Source: Amycolatopsis vancoresmycina (GTDB taxonomy: Bacteria; Actinomycetota; Actinomycetes; Mycobacteriales; Pseudonocardiaceae). From it: a DNA stretch of 64,000 bases. This document shows positions 34,082-43,323 of the stretch, one piece after another. The translations under genes and the position numbers were made by a program. The stretch is from assembly GCF_000716785.1 (NCBI RefSeq), contig NZ_JNYY01000016.1, positions 62,001 to 126,000 on the forward strand, given 5' to 3'. The notes beneath the pieces are model-generated. The model was not told the DNA's origin and did no database searches. It worked only from the letters and a program-made list of their open reading frames with translations. Position 1 is the stretch's first letter. Every line of letters begins with the position of its first letter.

Positions 34082-35785
34082 ATGGACTCAGCTGCCGAGG
34101 CCGTGACCAAGGTCGACTCCCCCGACGACTCGGGTGCTCGCACGTTCGACCGGTTCCACTGGCAGGCATGCATGGCCGCAGCGGACGGACTGGCTGCTTA
34201 CCGGGACAGCCTGACATCGGAAGGGGCGCTTCAGGCCGGCTTGGAACGATCCGTGCTTTGCGAGCGCCACGAGGATTGGGTCGTGATCAGCGGTCAGCAG
34301 GCCGAGTTGGTTTCAGCCAAGCATCGCGATCCCGAGGTCGGAGCATGGAAGTCCATCAACGAACTCGTCACCGACGGCGGCCTGGCCCATCTCTTCGCCC
34401 GGTGGGCCACCCTCGGAAAGAAAGTGCGCGCACGGTTGGTCACGAACTCTGCGCTGGCCGCCGGTGGACCACGACTACTGCAAAACACCATAGCCGAACT
34501 CCGAGATTTCTGCGACACAGGCGCACCCGCCGGGACAGACGAAGCTATTCTCCAGTTCATGAAAGCGTTGCGCAGGAACGGGCGGGACCTGCCTCCGCAT
34601 TGGAGAGAGCCCGGCGCCGGATCCAAGACGACTCCCGAGGCCGAGAAGAAATGCTTCGCCGAGGTCTGCGAATTCTTGTCCGTTCTGGACATCGACGACA
34701 GACGGCACTCCCGCGACGTCGTCGACAAGCTTGCTCCAAGCGAATTCGTCAAGCCTGTCCTCGATCAGCTCGGACGTACTGACGCAGACCCGAACACGAT
34801 TTGGCTTGCCGTTCGAAACCTGTTCATCGAAGCCTCGCGGCGCCACAAACCGATCCCCTCCGCCGGTCTTCCCATCATTCTCACGTCCGTCCTGAACGGT
34901 GGACGCACTCCTGAACAGCTTCGCAACGACGACGATCTAGCAGCGCGCACCGTGACACTGACCGATATCGACGCAGCTGTGCGGTCCATGATCGCGCCGC
35001 TGCCGCAACAAGCCGCGACAGCCCACGCGATCGATGTTCGAGTGGACTCGATCCACGCCATGAGCAGCGGGTGGTTCCATGCTTTCTCCAGGCAAGACGC
35101 TTGGGCAGCCGCCCGCCTTGCCGCCAGGTCGACGCTACCCCGCGATCAGGAAGCAATGGACGCGCTCTTCAGTGAACAGCTCGCATTGGGCGCGTACGTC
35201 CTCACATCGTTCGGCTGCCCCGCCGCCGTCATGTTGGCATGTCACAACAAAACTCGGTACGACGTGGTGATTCGTGACATCAGCGTCAGCGAGAGAGTTG
35301 TCGGCAAGATTATTGACGGTGTCGTTTTCTGGATCGAGAGCGGGGGCTGGAACGAGCACCCGATAACGTTCAACCTTGACGCCGCATACCCGCGCGCTCG
35401 CCTGGTGAACGAGGGAACCGATCTCGGAAGTTACTTCGAAAAGCGCAGCATCTGCGTGCAGGCCGGAAAGCAGGTGACCATTCCGGTCATGCTGAACTCG
35501 ACACGAGCTTCGCACGTATTCAAGTTGCGCGTCAAGTATGACATCAACGGCTCCCGCCACGCGCTTACCGTAGACAACAACGGGCAGCCTTTCCGGGTGT
35601 CCCCCGTGATCATGCACGGTGGCGAACCGGTGGAAGCACTCCCCGCCGCCGAACGCGATCACCTCCGCAGCCTCAGCTACCTTGACGCATACCTCATGCA
35701 CTACGACGCTCATCAGGTCAAGATCGGAAAGTGCGCTCCGGAAGATTTTCCGGGCTATTGGCGCGAAACCGATCCGGCTGACTAG
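34082..35785 (+). CDS. DUF4297-like (Cap4-type) nuclease candidate
   Basis: A 567-aa protein with lower GC than its surroundings. Residues 55-130 resemble the DUF4297 dsDNA-nuclease domain of Cap4-type effectors: EDWVVISGQQAELVSAKHR with Asp67 and Lys80, then WKSINELVTDGGLAHLFARW and RLVTN. In that family an Asp and an (E/Q)xK make the PD-(D/E)XK site. Here the residue two before Lys80 is Ser78 with Glu75 nearby, so the active site is not certain. The remaining 430 residues include a helical middle and a beta-rich end (VQAGKQVTIPVMLNST) that may sense or bind a partner. It lies upstream of a STAND NTPase, as effector genes do in defence pairs. Confidence 0.6.
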   Translation: MDSAAEAVTKVDSPDDSGARTFDRFHWQACMAAADGLAAYRDSLTSEGALQAGLERSVLCERHEDWVVISGQQAELVSAKHRDPEVGAWKSINELVTDGGLAHLFARWATLGKKVRARLVTNSALAAGGPRLLQNTIAELRDFCDTGAPAGTDEAILQFMKALRRNGRDLPPHWREPGAGSKTTPEAEKKCFAEVCEFLSVLDIDDRRHSRDVVDKLAPSEFVKPVLDQLGRTDADPNTIWLAVRNLFIEASRRHKPIPSAGLPIILTSVLNGGRTPEQLRNDDDLAARTVTLTDIDAAVRSMIAPLPQQAATAHAIDVRVDSIHAMSSGWFHAFSRQDAWAAARLAARSTLPRDQEAMDALFSEQLALGAYVLTSFGCPAAVMLACHNKTRYDVVIRDISVSERVVGKIIDGVVFWIESGGWNEHPITFNLDAAYPRARLVNEGTDLGSYFEKRSICVQAGKQVTIPVMLNSTRASHVFKLRVKYDINGSRHALTVDNNGQPFRVSPVIMHGGEPVEALPAAERDHLRSLSYLDAYLMHYDAHQVKIGKCAPEDFPGYWRETDPAD

Positions 35786-36111
35786 AACTTGGTCTCCCGG
35801 CGCCGATGCGACGATGAACATCCGCTCACGCCACTGGTCGGGTATCCGCCCGGCGAGTCACCGACCGTGCTCCAGCCGCCTGGCGATGACCAGGGAAGCT
35901 CCGTGGCCCGCCGCCCGTCGCTGCCCGCCCTTCATGTGGGAAACCATCCCACTTCCGGCAGGTCATCGTCATTCTCTGGACAGCGCAGATCTCCTCGAGT
36001 GCCTTCGGCAACACCCGCGGACATGGAACTGACTGGTCGTTGAGTCCTCCGTTCGGGGTATACCGGGATGGTGCTTCCGAATGTGCGGCGTAGTGGCGAG
36101 ATACTGACTTG
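35786..36111. other. Gap between nuclease candidate and STAND gene
   Basis: 326 bp with no convincing gene on either strand. Its last bases hold GATACT (36100-36105), 6 nt before the STAND ATG, a possible leaderless -10. Lower GC matches the flanking island genes. Confidence 0.4.
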
Positions 36112-39100
36112 ATGCCTGACGATGCGGATGTGCCGCCGGACGGAGTGGCGAACTCCGTAGGCGGTGAGGTCAGCGGATCGGTGGTGCAGGCGGGCAGTGT
36201 CACCGGTGGGGTGCACATCGGTGACGTCAACCTACGGACCGGCGCGCCGGTGCGTACCCGGTACCGCGAGCAGGTCAAGCAGATCGCGCCCAAGGAGTTG
36301 GTCAACCGCGAGGCCGAGCGAGCCGATCTCGCCGCATTCGCCATTGACCCGGCGTGCGCGGGCAGCTACGCACTCTGGCGAGCCCCGGCCTGGGCAGGCA
36401 AATCGGCCCTGCTTTCGTGGTTCGTCCTCAATCCCCCAGCCGGTGTGCGAGTGGTGTCCTTCTTCATCACCGCACGGATGGCGAGTCAAAACGACCGTGG
36501 GGCGTTCGTGGAGAACGTGCTCGAACAGCTTGCCACGCTGCTGGACGATCCCCTGCCGGCGTTGCTCACCGTCCACACTCGCGAGGCGCACATGCTCGGG
36601 TTGCTCACCGACGCCGCCCACGCCTGCGAGGACCGCGGGGAACGGCTGGTTCTGATCGTCGACGGGCTCGACGAGGACCGCGGGGTGACGACCGGTCCGG
36701 ACGCTCACAGCATCGCCGCCCTGCTGCCGGTAGAGCTGCCGGCCGGTCTGCGGGTGATCGTCTCCACCAGGCCGCAACCGCCCATTCCCCCGGATGTGCC
36801 TGATCACCACCCGCTGCGTGACGCCGGTATCGCCCGCACGCTGGCCATCTCCGAGAAGGCGACGGCCATCCGCGCGGAGATGGAACGCGAGTTGAAAGAA
36901 CTACTCACCGGCACGCAGCTGCAACAGGACCTGCTCGGGCTTCTCGCCGCGGCAGGTGGCGGCCTGGGCCCTCGCGAATTGGCCGAGCTGACGGGCCAGT
37001 CTCTGTGGGAGGTCGACGACCACCTGCGCACCGTCACCGGCCGCAGCTTCGCCCTCCGGGACGCGCAGTGGCAACCGGACTCCACGATCTACGTACTGGC
37101 TCACGAGGAACTCCAGACGGCCGCGACAGCCATGCTCGGCGACACCAGGATCGCGGGCTACCGCGACCGGTTGCACCGGATGTACGCGCGCTGCCGCGCG
37201 AGGGGGTGGCCGCCGTCCTCACCGGAATATCTGTTGAACGGCTACTTCAACATGCTCAAGGCGGCCTGCGACCTTCCGAGAATGATCGTTTGCGGCACTG
37301 ACCTGGCTCGCCACGACCGAATGCTGGACATCTCCGGCGGCGACGTCACGGCCATCGCCGAGATCATCAGCACCCAGGAAGCCATCGCAGACGGAGGGCT
37401 CGCGGGAACCGCTGCGGTGTCGGCCATGGTCAGGCTGGCAGTGCACCGCGACCACCTCCGCAAGCGCAACTCCTACATCCCGCTTGAGCTGCCCGCGGTT
37501 TGGGCAGCTCTCGGCCACGTCCACCGGGCAGAGGCCCTCGCACAGTCCATCACCAGCCCACCTTGGAGACGCAGAGCGCAGGTGGCACTGGTCGGAGCGC
37601 TCGTGGACACCCAGGAACTCGACCAGGCCGAGCTGGTGGCGCATTCCATCACCAACGTGGTCGAGAAGTACCAGTCGCTCGTCATGGTGATCGAGGCACT
37701 GGCCAAGGCCGGTGCGTACGACCGGGCGCGCACCCTGACCAGCCTGATCACCAATCCGGTGGCACGCAGTCAGGCCCTGGCCGCGGTGGCGGGGGCGCTC
37801 GCCGTCGCCGGAGAAACCGACCACGCCGAGGCCTGCGCCAGGGCGATCACCAACCGATCCTGGCTGATTCGCGCACTCACCTCGGTCGCCACGGCGACCG
37901 CGGAGAACGGCGACGGCAGGCGAGCGTGCGTACTCGCCATGGAGGGCGCTGCCCTGGCCAGGAAGCTGTCCAACTACGACGAAGAACGCGCAGCCCTGGA
38001 TGCATTGGCCAAGGCACTGACCGTTGCCGGTCACGAGGATCAAGTGCGCAGGCTGACGCTGCGGACCCACAACAAACCACAGGACCGTCCGCCGGCCTCG
38101 AAGCCGGACGAGGAGAGCCCGGGACACGAAGGGATACCGGTCGAAGAGGTCGGTAACTGCGAAGAGCTGGTTGCCCTGGCCAAGAAGGCCATCATCGGTG
38201 GTAAGCCGGAAACAGCACATGCCGCGGCTACCGAGGCCGAAGCACTTGCCAGGAGGATGAGCAATCCGGTCGGTGACGGCCAGGCGCTGGTCACCCTGAT
38301 CAAGGCCGCAGCCACCGCGGATGACCTGGACCGGCTGCTCGCGCTCACCGAGCTGATCACCCGCCGCTACAAGAGGGTCCAAGCGCTGGTCGTGCTGATG
38401 AACCTGGTGGAGAAGAACTCGGTCCGGGCGCGCGCGCTCGGAACCACCGCCGAGAAGTACGCCCTGTCGATCGAGGACAGTTTCGAGCGAAAGCAGGCCC
38501 TGCTCTCGCTGGTGAAAGCCGCGGTGCCGATAGGCGATCTCGGCTGGGCGGAAGCATTGACGCAGTCGATTCCCGCGTCCGTCGAACACACCGAGGCGCT
38601 GCACATCCTGACCAAGGCGCTGGCGGCCAACGGGAATTCGGATCGGGCGCTGCAACTGGTCCAGGTCGGGGCACCCGGTGAACGGTGCCGGATGCTGATC
38701 GGCATCGCGTGGGCCATGGTGAGCGCCGGGGACCGTGACCGCGTCCACGAGCTGGTCATCCGTACCGCCGCTCTCGTCCGCACGATCGCCGTTCGCGTCG
38801 AAAGAGTCCGGATGTTGGCCAGGCTGGCCGAGCTGACGAGCACCGTGGGACGTCCGGAACTGACCGAGCGTCTGTTGCAGGAGGCTCGAGCACTGGTCGG
38901 AGGGATCGAAGACCGCCTCCTGATTTCGGCCGGGTTGATCGGAGCAGTCGCCACCCTCGGCGATTTCGCGCGCGCAGAGAGGCTCGCTCTGACCATCAGC
39001 GATCCGGTCAGGCGACGGGCGGAGCTGATCGAGTTGAGAGCAGCTGTGATCGATCACCCCGATCGCGTGGCCGCGTTGACGATCACCATCGATGCGCTCC

Positions 39101-39405
39101 TGGAATCTCGCGCATCCGGGGGTGCGCCCTCGGTGCTGGATTCGCTGATCGCCAAGGGTGACCTCGACCGAGCCACCCAGCTGATCCGCTCGATACCCGA
39201 CTCCGACAAGCGATGCGCCGCGTGGGCGGCGTTGGCCGCACACCTCGGGCCTGCGCACTGCGCGGGCCCCATCGTGGCGATTCTTGCGTTGCAGCCGTGG
39301 GAAAAGGCACTGGAATCAGTAGTCGAACACCAGCCGGCGGCGCTGACTGCGCTGATCGACGAACTGCTGGCCATCTCGGTTCCCACACCGAACCCATCAG
39401 CCTGA
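36112..39405 (+). CDS. STAND-type NTPase with C-terminal TPR-like repeats
   Basis: A 1097-aa protein. Residues 10-40 form a Gly/Val-rich segment (SVGGEVSGSVVQAGSVTGGV) seen at the N-terminus of many actinobacterial STAND proteins and thought to link to an effector. The NTPase has Walker A APAWAGKSALL (Lys97), Walker B LVLIVDGLDED (Asp184) and sensor-like STRPQPP. A winged-helix/arm region (GGLGPRELAELTGQSLWEVDDHL) follows. Residues about 460-1090 are about 15 helical repeats of roughly 35 residues (A..LA.SIT......AL..L..AL..AGD.DRA). STAND proteins oligomerise after their repeats bind a foreign or stress signal. With no own effector domain, the upstream nuclease candidate is the likely output. 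The ATG at 36112 appears leaderless. Confidence 0.82.
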   Translation: MPDDADVPPDGVANSVGGEVSGSVVQAGSVTGGVHIGDVNLRTGAPVRTRYREQVKQIAPKELVNREAERADLAAFAIDPACAGSYALWRAPAWAGKSALLSWFVLNPPAGVRVVSFFITARMASQNDRGAFVENVLEQLATLLDDPLPALLTVHTREAHMLGLLTDAAHACEDRGERLVLIVDGLDEDRGVTTGPDAHSIAALLPVELPAGLRVIVSTRPQPPIPPDVPDHHPLRDAGIARTLAISEKATAIRAEMERELKELLTGTQLQQDLLGLLAAAGGGLGPRELAELTGQSLWEVDDHLRTVTGRSFALRDAQWQPDSTIYVLAHEELQTAATAMLGDTRIAGYRDRLHRMYARCRARGWPPSSPEYLLNGYFNMLKAACDLPRMIVCGTDLARHDRMLDISGGDVTAIAEIISTQEAIADGGLAGTAAVSAMVRLAVHRDHLRKRNSYIPLELPAVWAALGHVHRAEALAQSITSPPWRRRAQVALVGALVDTQELDQAELVAHSITNVVEKYQSLVMVIEALAKAGAYDRARTLTSLITNPVARSQALAAVAGALAVAGETDHAEACARAITNRSWLIRALTSVATATAENGDGRRACVLAMEGAALARKLSNYDEERAALDALAKALTVAGHEDQVRRLTLRTHNKPQDRPPASKPDEESPGHEGIPVEEVGNCEELVALAKKAIIGGKPETAHAAATEAEALARRMSNPVGDGQALVTLIKAAATADDLDRLLALTELITRRYKRVQALVVLMNLVEKNSVRARALGTTAEKYALSIEDSFERKQALLSLVKAAVPIGDLGWAEALTQSIPASVEHTEALHILTKALAANGNSDRALQLVQVGAPGERCRMLIGIAWAMVSAGDRDRVHELVIRTAALVRTIAVRVERVRMLARLAELTSTVGRPELTERLLQEARALVGGIEDRLLISAGLIGAVATLGDFARAERLALTISDPVRRRAELIELRAAVIDHPDRVAALTITIDALLESRASGGAPSVLDSLIAKGDLDRATQLIRSIPDSDKRCAAWAALAAHLGPAHCAGPIVAILALQPWEKALESVVEHQPAALTALIDELLAISVPTPNPSA

Positions 39406-39756
39406 CCGCGCTACACCGGCCCGCTCCTTTGACGAGGTTCGACGCGCTCGTCCCTCGTTCGTGTACCACGCAGCGAATGCCCGGGTTGAATTGCGATGCC
39501 GCCACGGCACGGACGAATGCGGCGCTTCGACGTCGCGTCTTTACCGCAGCTGCCGCAGCAAGTCAAGACCACAGCCCACTACCACTCTGCAGCGGTTAGC
39601 CCGAGCGGAGCAGGGGCTTCATGATCTCGCAGGCGCGGTTATGATCCTGCGCATGCTCGCACCACTTTGGTGACCAATCTCGCGTATCGTGCGGTGACCA
39701 ACCGCTTAGTAGGCTCGCGGGCACGAGCCCGCTTCTCAACGACGAGGAGGTCCCCC
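39406..39756. other. Gap at right edge of the accessory island
   Basis: 351 bp without a credible gene. Two GGTGACCAA copies (39669-39677, 39693-39701) precede the SDR gene. No tRNA end, integrase or clear direct repeat that would mark an insertion boundary is visible. Confidence 0.4.
39669..39701. promoter_or_regulatory. Direct repeat GGTGACCAA x2
   Basis: Two exact 9-bp copies 24 bp apart, with TATCGT (39684-39689) between them as a possible -10. Candidate regulator site for the SDR-MaoC genes. Confidence 0.4.
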
Positions 39757-40518
39757 GTGACCGATTCCCCTTCCCGCGTCGCCGTGGTCACCGGTGCCGG
39801 CCGTGGCATCGGTGCCGCCGTCGCCGCCCGGCTGGCCGATGACGGGTTCGCCGTCGGGCTGCTCGACCTCGACGAGGCCGGCGTCAAGCAGGGCGCCGAG
39901 GCCATCGTCGCCAAGGGTGGCAAGGCCGTCGGGGTGGCCCTCGACGTCGTCGACGCCGAGCAGGTCGAGGCCGCCGTCACCCGGGTCGCCGACGAGCTGG
40001 GCCCGCCCGTCGTGCTCGTCAACAACGCCGGGATCACGCGTGACAACCTCATCTTCAAGATGACCGAGCAGGACTGGGACTCCGTGCTCGGCGTGCACCT
40101 CAAGGGGTCGTTCCTGATGACCCGCGCGGTGCAGAAGTACATGACGCAGGAGAAGTACGGCCGGATCGTCAACCTCTCCAGCACCTCGGCGCTCGGCAAC
40201 CGCGGCCAGGTCAACTACTCCGCCGCGAAGGCCGGCATGCAGGGCTTCACCAAGACCCTCGCCATCGAGCTGGGCAAGTTCAACGTCACGGCCAACGCCA
40301 TCGCGCCGGGCTTCATCGCCACCGACATGACCGCGGCGACCGCCGAGCGGATCGGGATGAGCTTCGAGGACTTCAAGGCCGCCGCCGCGTCGCAGATCCC
40401 CGTGCAGCGCGTCGGGACGCCCGACGACATCGCGCACCTGACGTCGTACCTGGTCAGCGAAGGCGCCGGGTTCGTCTCGGGCCAGGTCGTCTACGTCGCC
40501 GGCGGACCGAAGGACTGA
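39757..40518 (+). CDS. fabG: SDR family 3-oxoacyl-ACP/CoA reductase
   Basis: A 253-aa NADP(H)-dependent short-chain reductase. It has the cofactor motif VTGAGRGIGAAVAARL, NNAG (residues about 89-92), catalytic Ser in LSSTSALGNRG, then YSAAKAG with catalytic Tyr/Lys, and a C-terminus APGFIATDM to GQVVYVAGGPKD typical of FabG. The GTG at 39757 lies 6 nt after GAGGAGG. It is 5 bp from the MaoC gene and next to an acyl-CoA dehydrogenase operon, so it probably reduces or oxidises 3-hydroxy/3-oxoacyl thioesters in that pathway rather than in FAS-II. Confidence 0.88.
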   Translation: MTDSPSRVAVVTGAGRGIGAAVAARLADDGFAVGLLDLDEAGVKQGAEAIVAKGGKAVGVALDVVDAEQVEAAVTRVADELGPPVVLVNNAGITRDNLIFKMTEQDWDSVLGVHLKGSFLMTRAVQKYMTQEKYGRIVNLSSTSALGNRGQVNYSAAKAGMQGFTKTLAIELGKFNVTANAIAPGFIATDMTAATAERIGMSFEDFKAAAASQIPVQRVGTPDDIAHLTSYLVSEGAGFVSGQVVYVAGGPKD

Positions 40519-40523
40519 GGCCG

Positions 40524-40976
40524 ATGCGCGAGTTCGAGAACCTGGACGCCTTCGCCGCGGCGGTCGGCGAGCACCTCGGGTACAGCGAGTGGGTGAAGGT
40601 CACCCAGGACCGGGTGAACCTGTTCGCCGACGCCACCGACGACCACCAGTGGATCCACGTCGACGAGCCGATGGCGACCGCGGGCCCGTTCGGCGGCACG
40701 ATCGCCCACGGCTTCCTGACGCTGTCGCTGCTCTCGGCGTTCGGCCCGAAGATCTACCGGGTCAACGGCATCAAGATGGGCATCAACTACGGCCTCAACA
40801 AGGTCCGCTTCCCGCAGCCGGTGAAGGTCGGCTCGAAGGTGCGCGCCGGGGCCGAGCTGGTCGAGGTCACCGACATCCCCGGCGGCAAGCAGGCGGTGTC
40901 GAAGTGGACGGTCGAGATCGACGGCGAGGCGAAGCCCGCCTGCGTCGCCGAATGGGTGACGCGGTTCCTCGCGTGA
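40524..40976 (+). CDS. MaoC family enoyl-CoA hydratase
   Basis: A 150-aa single hot-dog domain. It has VNLFADATDDHQWIHVD with the catalytic Asp/His dyad, then GTIAHGFLTLSLLSAF (the central hot-dog helix). It adds water to trans-2-enoyl-CoA to give 3-hydroxyacyl-CoA. It starts 5 bp after the SDR gene, which would catalyse the next step. It is followed by a strong hairpin, so SDR and MaoC form a two-gene unit separate from the operon at 41084. Confidence 0.88.
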   Translation: MREFENLDAFAAAVGEHLGYSEWVKVTQDRVNLFADATDDHQWIHVDEPMATAGPFGGTIAHGFLTLSLLSAFGPKIYRVNGIKMGINYGLNKVRFPQPVKVGSKVRAGAELVEVTDIPGGKQAVSKWTVEIDGEAKPACVAEWVTRFLA

Positions 40977-40983
40977 CCGGCCC

Positions 40984-41019
40984 GGGACGCGTCGCTTCCC
41001 CGGGGAAGTGACGCGTCCC
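40984..41019. terminator. Long hairpin after the MaoC gene
   Basis: GGGACGCGTC pairs with GACGCGTCCC around an inner CTTCCCC/GGGGAAG stem, a nearly continuous 18-bp stem with one G.T step. No U tract follows. Confidence 0.7.
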
Positions 41020-41034
41020 GCCGTCTCTGTACCT

Positions 41035-41054
41035 CATACCGACTAGTCGGTATG
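41035..41054. promoter_or_regulatory. Perfect 20-bp palindrome, TetR-type operator
   Basis: CATACCGACTAGTCGGTATG lies 30 bp before the first ATG of the APH/acyl-CoA dehydrogenase operon. The same site (with CG at the centre and one changed end base) lies upstream of the ligase operon at 51501-51518, whose last gene is a TetR regulator. Confidence 0.75.
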
Positions 41055-41083
41055 CTCTCCCGGACGGAGCTTGAGGAGGCTGG

Positions 41084-42100
41084 ATGAACCCGCCAGGACT
41101 CGACCTGGACCGCCTGCGCGCCCACCTGGACGCGCAGCGGCCCGGGATGGTCGCCGGGGAGCTGACCGCGGACGTCGTGGAAGGCGGCCGGTCGAACCTC
41201 ACCTACGTGGTCGGCGACGGCCGGTCGCGCTGGGTGGTGCGCCGCCCGCCGCTCGGGCACGTGCTGCCCACCGCGCACGACATGGGCCGCGAGTTCCGGG
41301 TGATCTCCGGCCTGCGCGACACCGCCGTGCCGGTGCCCGAAGCCCTGCTGCTGTGCGAGGACGCCGACGTCCTCGGCGCGCCCTTCTACGTGATGGGCTT
41401 CGTCGAGGGCACGCCGTACCGGACCGCCGGCCAGCTGGGCGAACTCGGCCCGGACCGCACCCGGGCGATGGCCGACGCGCTGGTCGGCACGCTCGTCGAC
41501 CTGCACGCGGTGGACCCGGCCGCGGTCGGGCTGGGTGACTTCGGCCGTCCGGACGGCTTCCTGGAGCGGCAGCTGCGGCGGTGGAAGAAGCAGCTCGACG
41601 CGTCCCGCAGCCGCGACCTGCCGGGCATCGACGAGCTGCACGACCGGCTCGCCGCGGCGGTGCCGGTGTCGGGAACGCCGTCGATCGTCCACGGCGACTA
41701 CCGCCTCGACAACGTCCTGGTCGACGAGACCGACCGGATCGCCGCGGTGCTCGACTGGGAGATGTCGACACTGGGCGACCCGCTGACCGACCTCGCGCTG
41801 CTGGTCGCCTACGCCGAGCGCGACAAGGTGTCGCTGCCGTTCGTCTCCAACGCCAGCTCCGCGCCGGGTTACCCGAGCACGGACGAGGTCGTCGCCCGCT
41901 ACGCGGAACTCTCCGGGCGGGACGTCTCGCAGCTGAACTGGTACGTCAGCTTCGCGTTCTTCAAGCTGGCCGTGATCCTGGAGGGCATCTACTACCGCTT
42001 CAGCAAGGGCCAGACGGTCGGGGCGGGTTTCGAAGGCGTCGGGGCCGGGGTCGCCCCGCTCGTCGCGCACGGCAACGAGATTCTCAAAGAGGAGAAGTAA
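41084..42100 (+). CDS. APH-like phosphotransferase (ACAD10/11-type kinase)
   Basis: A 338-aa choline-kinase-like fold. It has LTYVVGDGRSRWVVRRPP (N-lobe strand and Arg in place of Lys), SIVHGDYRLDNVLVD (catalytic Asp loop) and AVLDWEMSTLGDPLTDLA (Mg2+-binding Asp). This family, as in ACAD10/11, phosphorylates 4-hydroxyacyl-CoA so that a dehydrogenase can eliminate phosphate. The next gene is an acyl-CoA dehydrogenase overlapping by one base (TAATG), the same kinase-dehydrogenase pairing. ATG after GAGGAGG. Confidence 0.85.
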   Translation: MNPPGLDLDRLRAHLDAQRPGMVAGELTADVVEGGRSNLTYVVGDGRSRWVVRRPPLGHVLPTAHDMGREFRVISGLRDTAVPVPEALLLCEDADVLGAPFYVMGFVEGTPYRTAGQLGELGPDRTRAMADALVGTLVDLHAVDPAAVGLGDFGRPDGFLERQLRRWKKQLDASRSRDLPGIDELHDRLAAAVPVSGTPSIVHGDYRLDNVLVDETDRIAAVLDWEMSTLGDPLTDLALLVAYAERDKVSLPFVSNASSAPGYPSTDEVVARYAELSGRDVSQLNWYVSFAFFKLAVILEGIYYRFSKGQTVGAGFEGVGAGVAPLVAHGNEILKEEK

Positions 42101-43323
42101 TGGACTTCGCGTTCGACGAGAAGACCGAGGAGCTGCGCGGGAAGCTCCTCGAGTTCATGGATTCCCACGTCCACCCCGCCGAGCCGGTGTTCGAGCAGCA
42201 GCTCGCCGAACGCGACGACCCTTGGGCCATCCCGCCGGTCGTCGAGGAGCTCAAGGCCGAGGCGCGCCGGCGCGGCCTGTGGAACTTCTTCCTCCCCGGC
42301 GAGCACGGCGCGGGCCTGACGAACCTGCAGTACGCGCCGCTGGCGGAGATCACCGGCCGCAGCATCCGGCTCGCGCCGGCCGCGCTCAACTGCGCCGCCC
42401 CGGACACCGGGAACATGGAAGTGCTGGCCATGTTCGGCACCGAGCAGCAGCAGAAGCAGTGGCTGGAACCGTTGCTGAACGGCGAAATCCGCTCGGCCTT
42501 CGCGATGACCGAGCCGGACGTCGCCTCCTCCGACGCCCGCAACATCGAGACCGCGATCCGGCGTGACGGCGACGAATACGTCATCACCGGCCGCAAGTGG
42601 TACATCTCCGGTGCGATGAACCCCGCGTGCAAGATCTTCATCGTGATGGGGAAGACGGATCCCGAAGCCGCGCCGCACAAGCAGCAGAGCATGATCCTGG
42701 TCCCCCGCGACACCCCCGGTGTCACGGTCAAGCGCGGCATGCACGTGTTCGGCTACGACGACAGCGACCACGGCGGCCACGCCGAGGTGCTCTTCGAGGA
42801 CGTCCGCGTGCCGGTCGAGAACCTCATCGCCGGCGAGGGCGACGGCTTCGCGATCGCCCAGGCGCGGCTCGGGCCGGGCCGCATCCACCACTGCATGCGC
42901 GCCATCGGCATGGCCGAGCGGGCGCTGGAACTCATGTGCCGCCGGGCGATCTCGCGCGAGGCGTTCGGCAAGCCGATCGCCCAGCAGGGCGTGGTGCAGG
43001 ACTGGATCGCCGAATCGCGCGTGCGCATCGAACAGCAGCGGCTGCTGGTGCTCAAGACCGCGTGGCTGATGGACACCGTCGGCAACCAGGGCGCGCACAC
43101 CGAAATCCAGGCCATCAAGATCTCCACGCCGGCCGCGGTCGAGTGGATCCTCGACAAGGCCGTGCAGGTGCACGGCGCGGGCGGGGTCAGCCAGGACTTC
43201 CCGCTGGCCGCGATGTGGGCCGGGAACCGCACGCTGCGCCTGGCCGACGGGCCGGACGAGGTCCACAAGCGCTCGCTGGCCCGGCGCGAACTGAAGAAGT
43301 ACCTCTCGGAGGGCGCGAAGTGA
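42100..43323 (+). CDS. Acyl-CoA dehydrogenase (ACAD11-like)
   Basis: A 407-aa FAD enzyme: FAMTEPDVASSDARNIET and ITGRKWYISGA (FAD/substrate signature), RLGPGRIHHCMRAIGMAERAL, and LADGPDEVHKRSLARRELKKY at the C-terminus. The ADGPDEVH signature is typical of ACAD10/11-type enzymes acting on 4-hydroxy- or phospho-acyl-CoA. The start overlaps the kinase stop (TAATG) and its stop overlaps the next dehydrogenase (GTGA). Kinase and dehydrogenase probably work in sequence on 4-hydroxyacyl-CoA. Confidence 0.87.
   Translation: MDFAFDEKTEELRGKLLEFMDSHVHPAEPVFEQQLAERDDPWAIPPVVEELKAEARRRGLWNFFLPGEHGAGLTNLQYAPLAEITGRSIRLAPAALNCAAPDTGNMEVLAMFGTEQQQKQWLEPLLNGEIRSAFAMTEPDVASSDARNIETAIRRDGDEYVITGRKWYISGAMNPACKIFIVMGKTDPEAAPHKQQSMILVPRDTPGVTVKRGMHVFGYDDSDHGGHAEVLFEDVRVPVENLIAGEGDGFAIAQARLGPGRIHHCMRAIGMAERALELMCRRAISREAFGKPIAQQGVVQDWIAESRVRIEQQRLLVLKTAWLMDTVGNQGAHTEIQAIKISTPAAVEWILDKAVQVHGAGGVSQDFPLAAMWAGNRTLRLADGPDEVHKRSLARRELKKYLSEGAK

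Noticed and set aside
33378..34783. Plus-strand frames at 33.4-34.8 kb
   Set aside because: No recognisable protein; the conserved segments are on the minus strand (pseudogene) or in the 34082 gene frame.
34082..39405. CBASS or Avs system
   Set aside because: No cyclic-nucleotide synthase gene nearby, and the STAND protein has no fused effector; only a general defence role is supported.
39406..39756. tRNA or phage attachment site at the island's right border
   Set aside because: No cloverleaf, CCA end, integrase or matching direct repeat could be found by eye.
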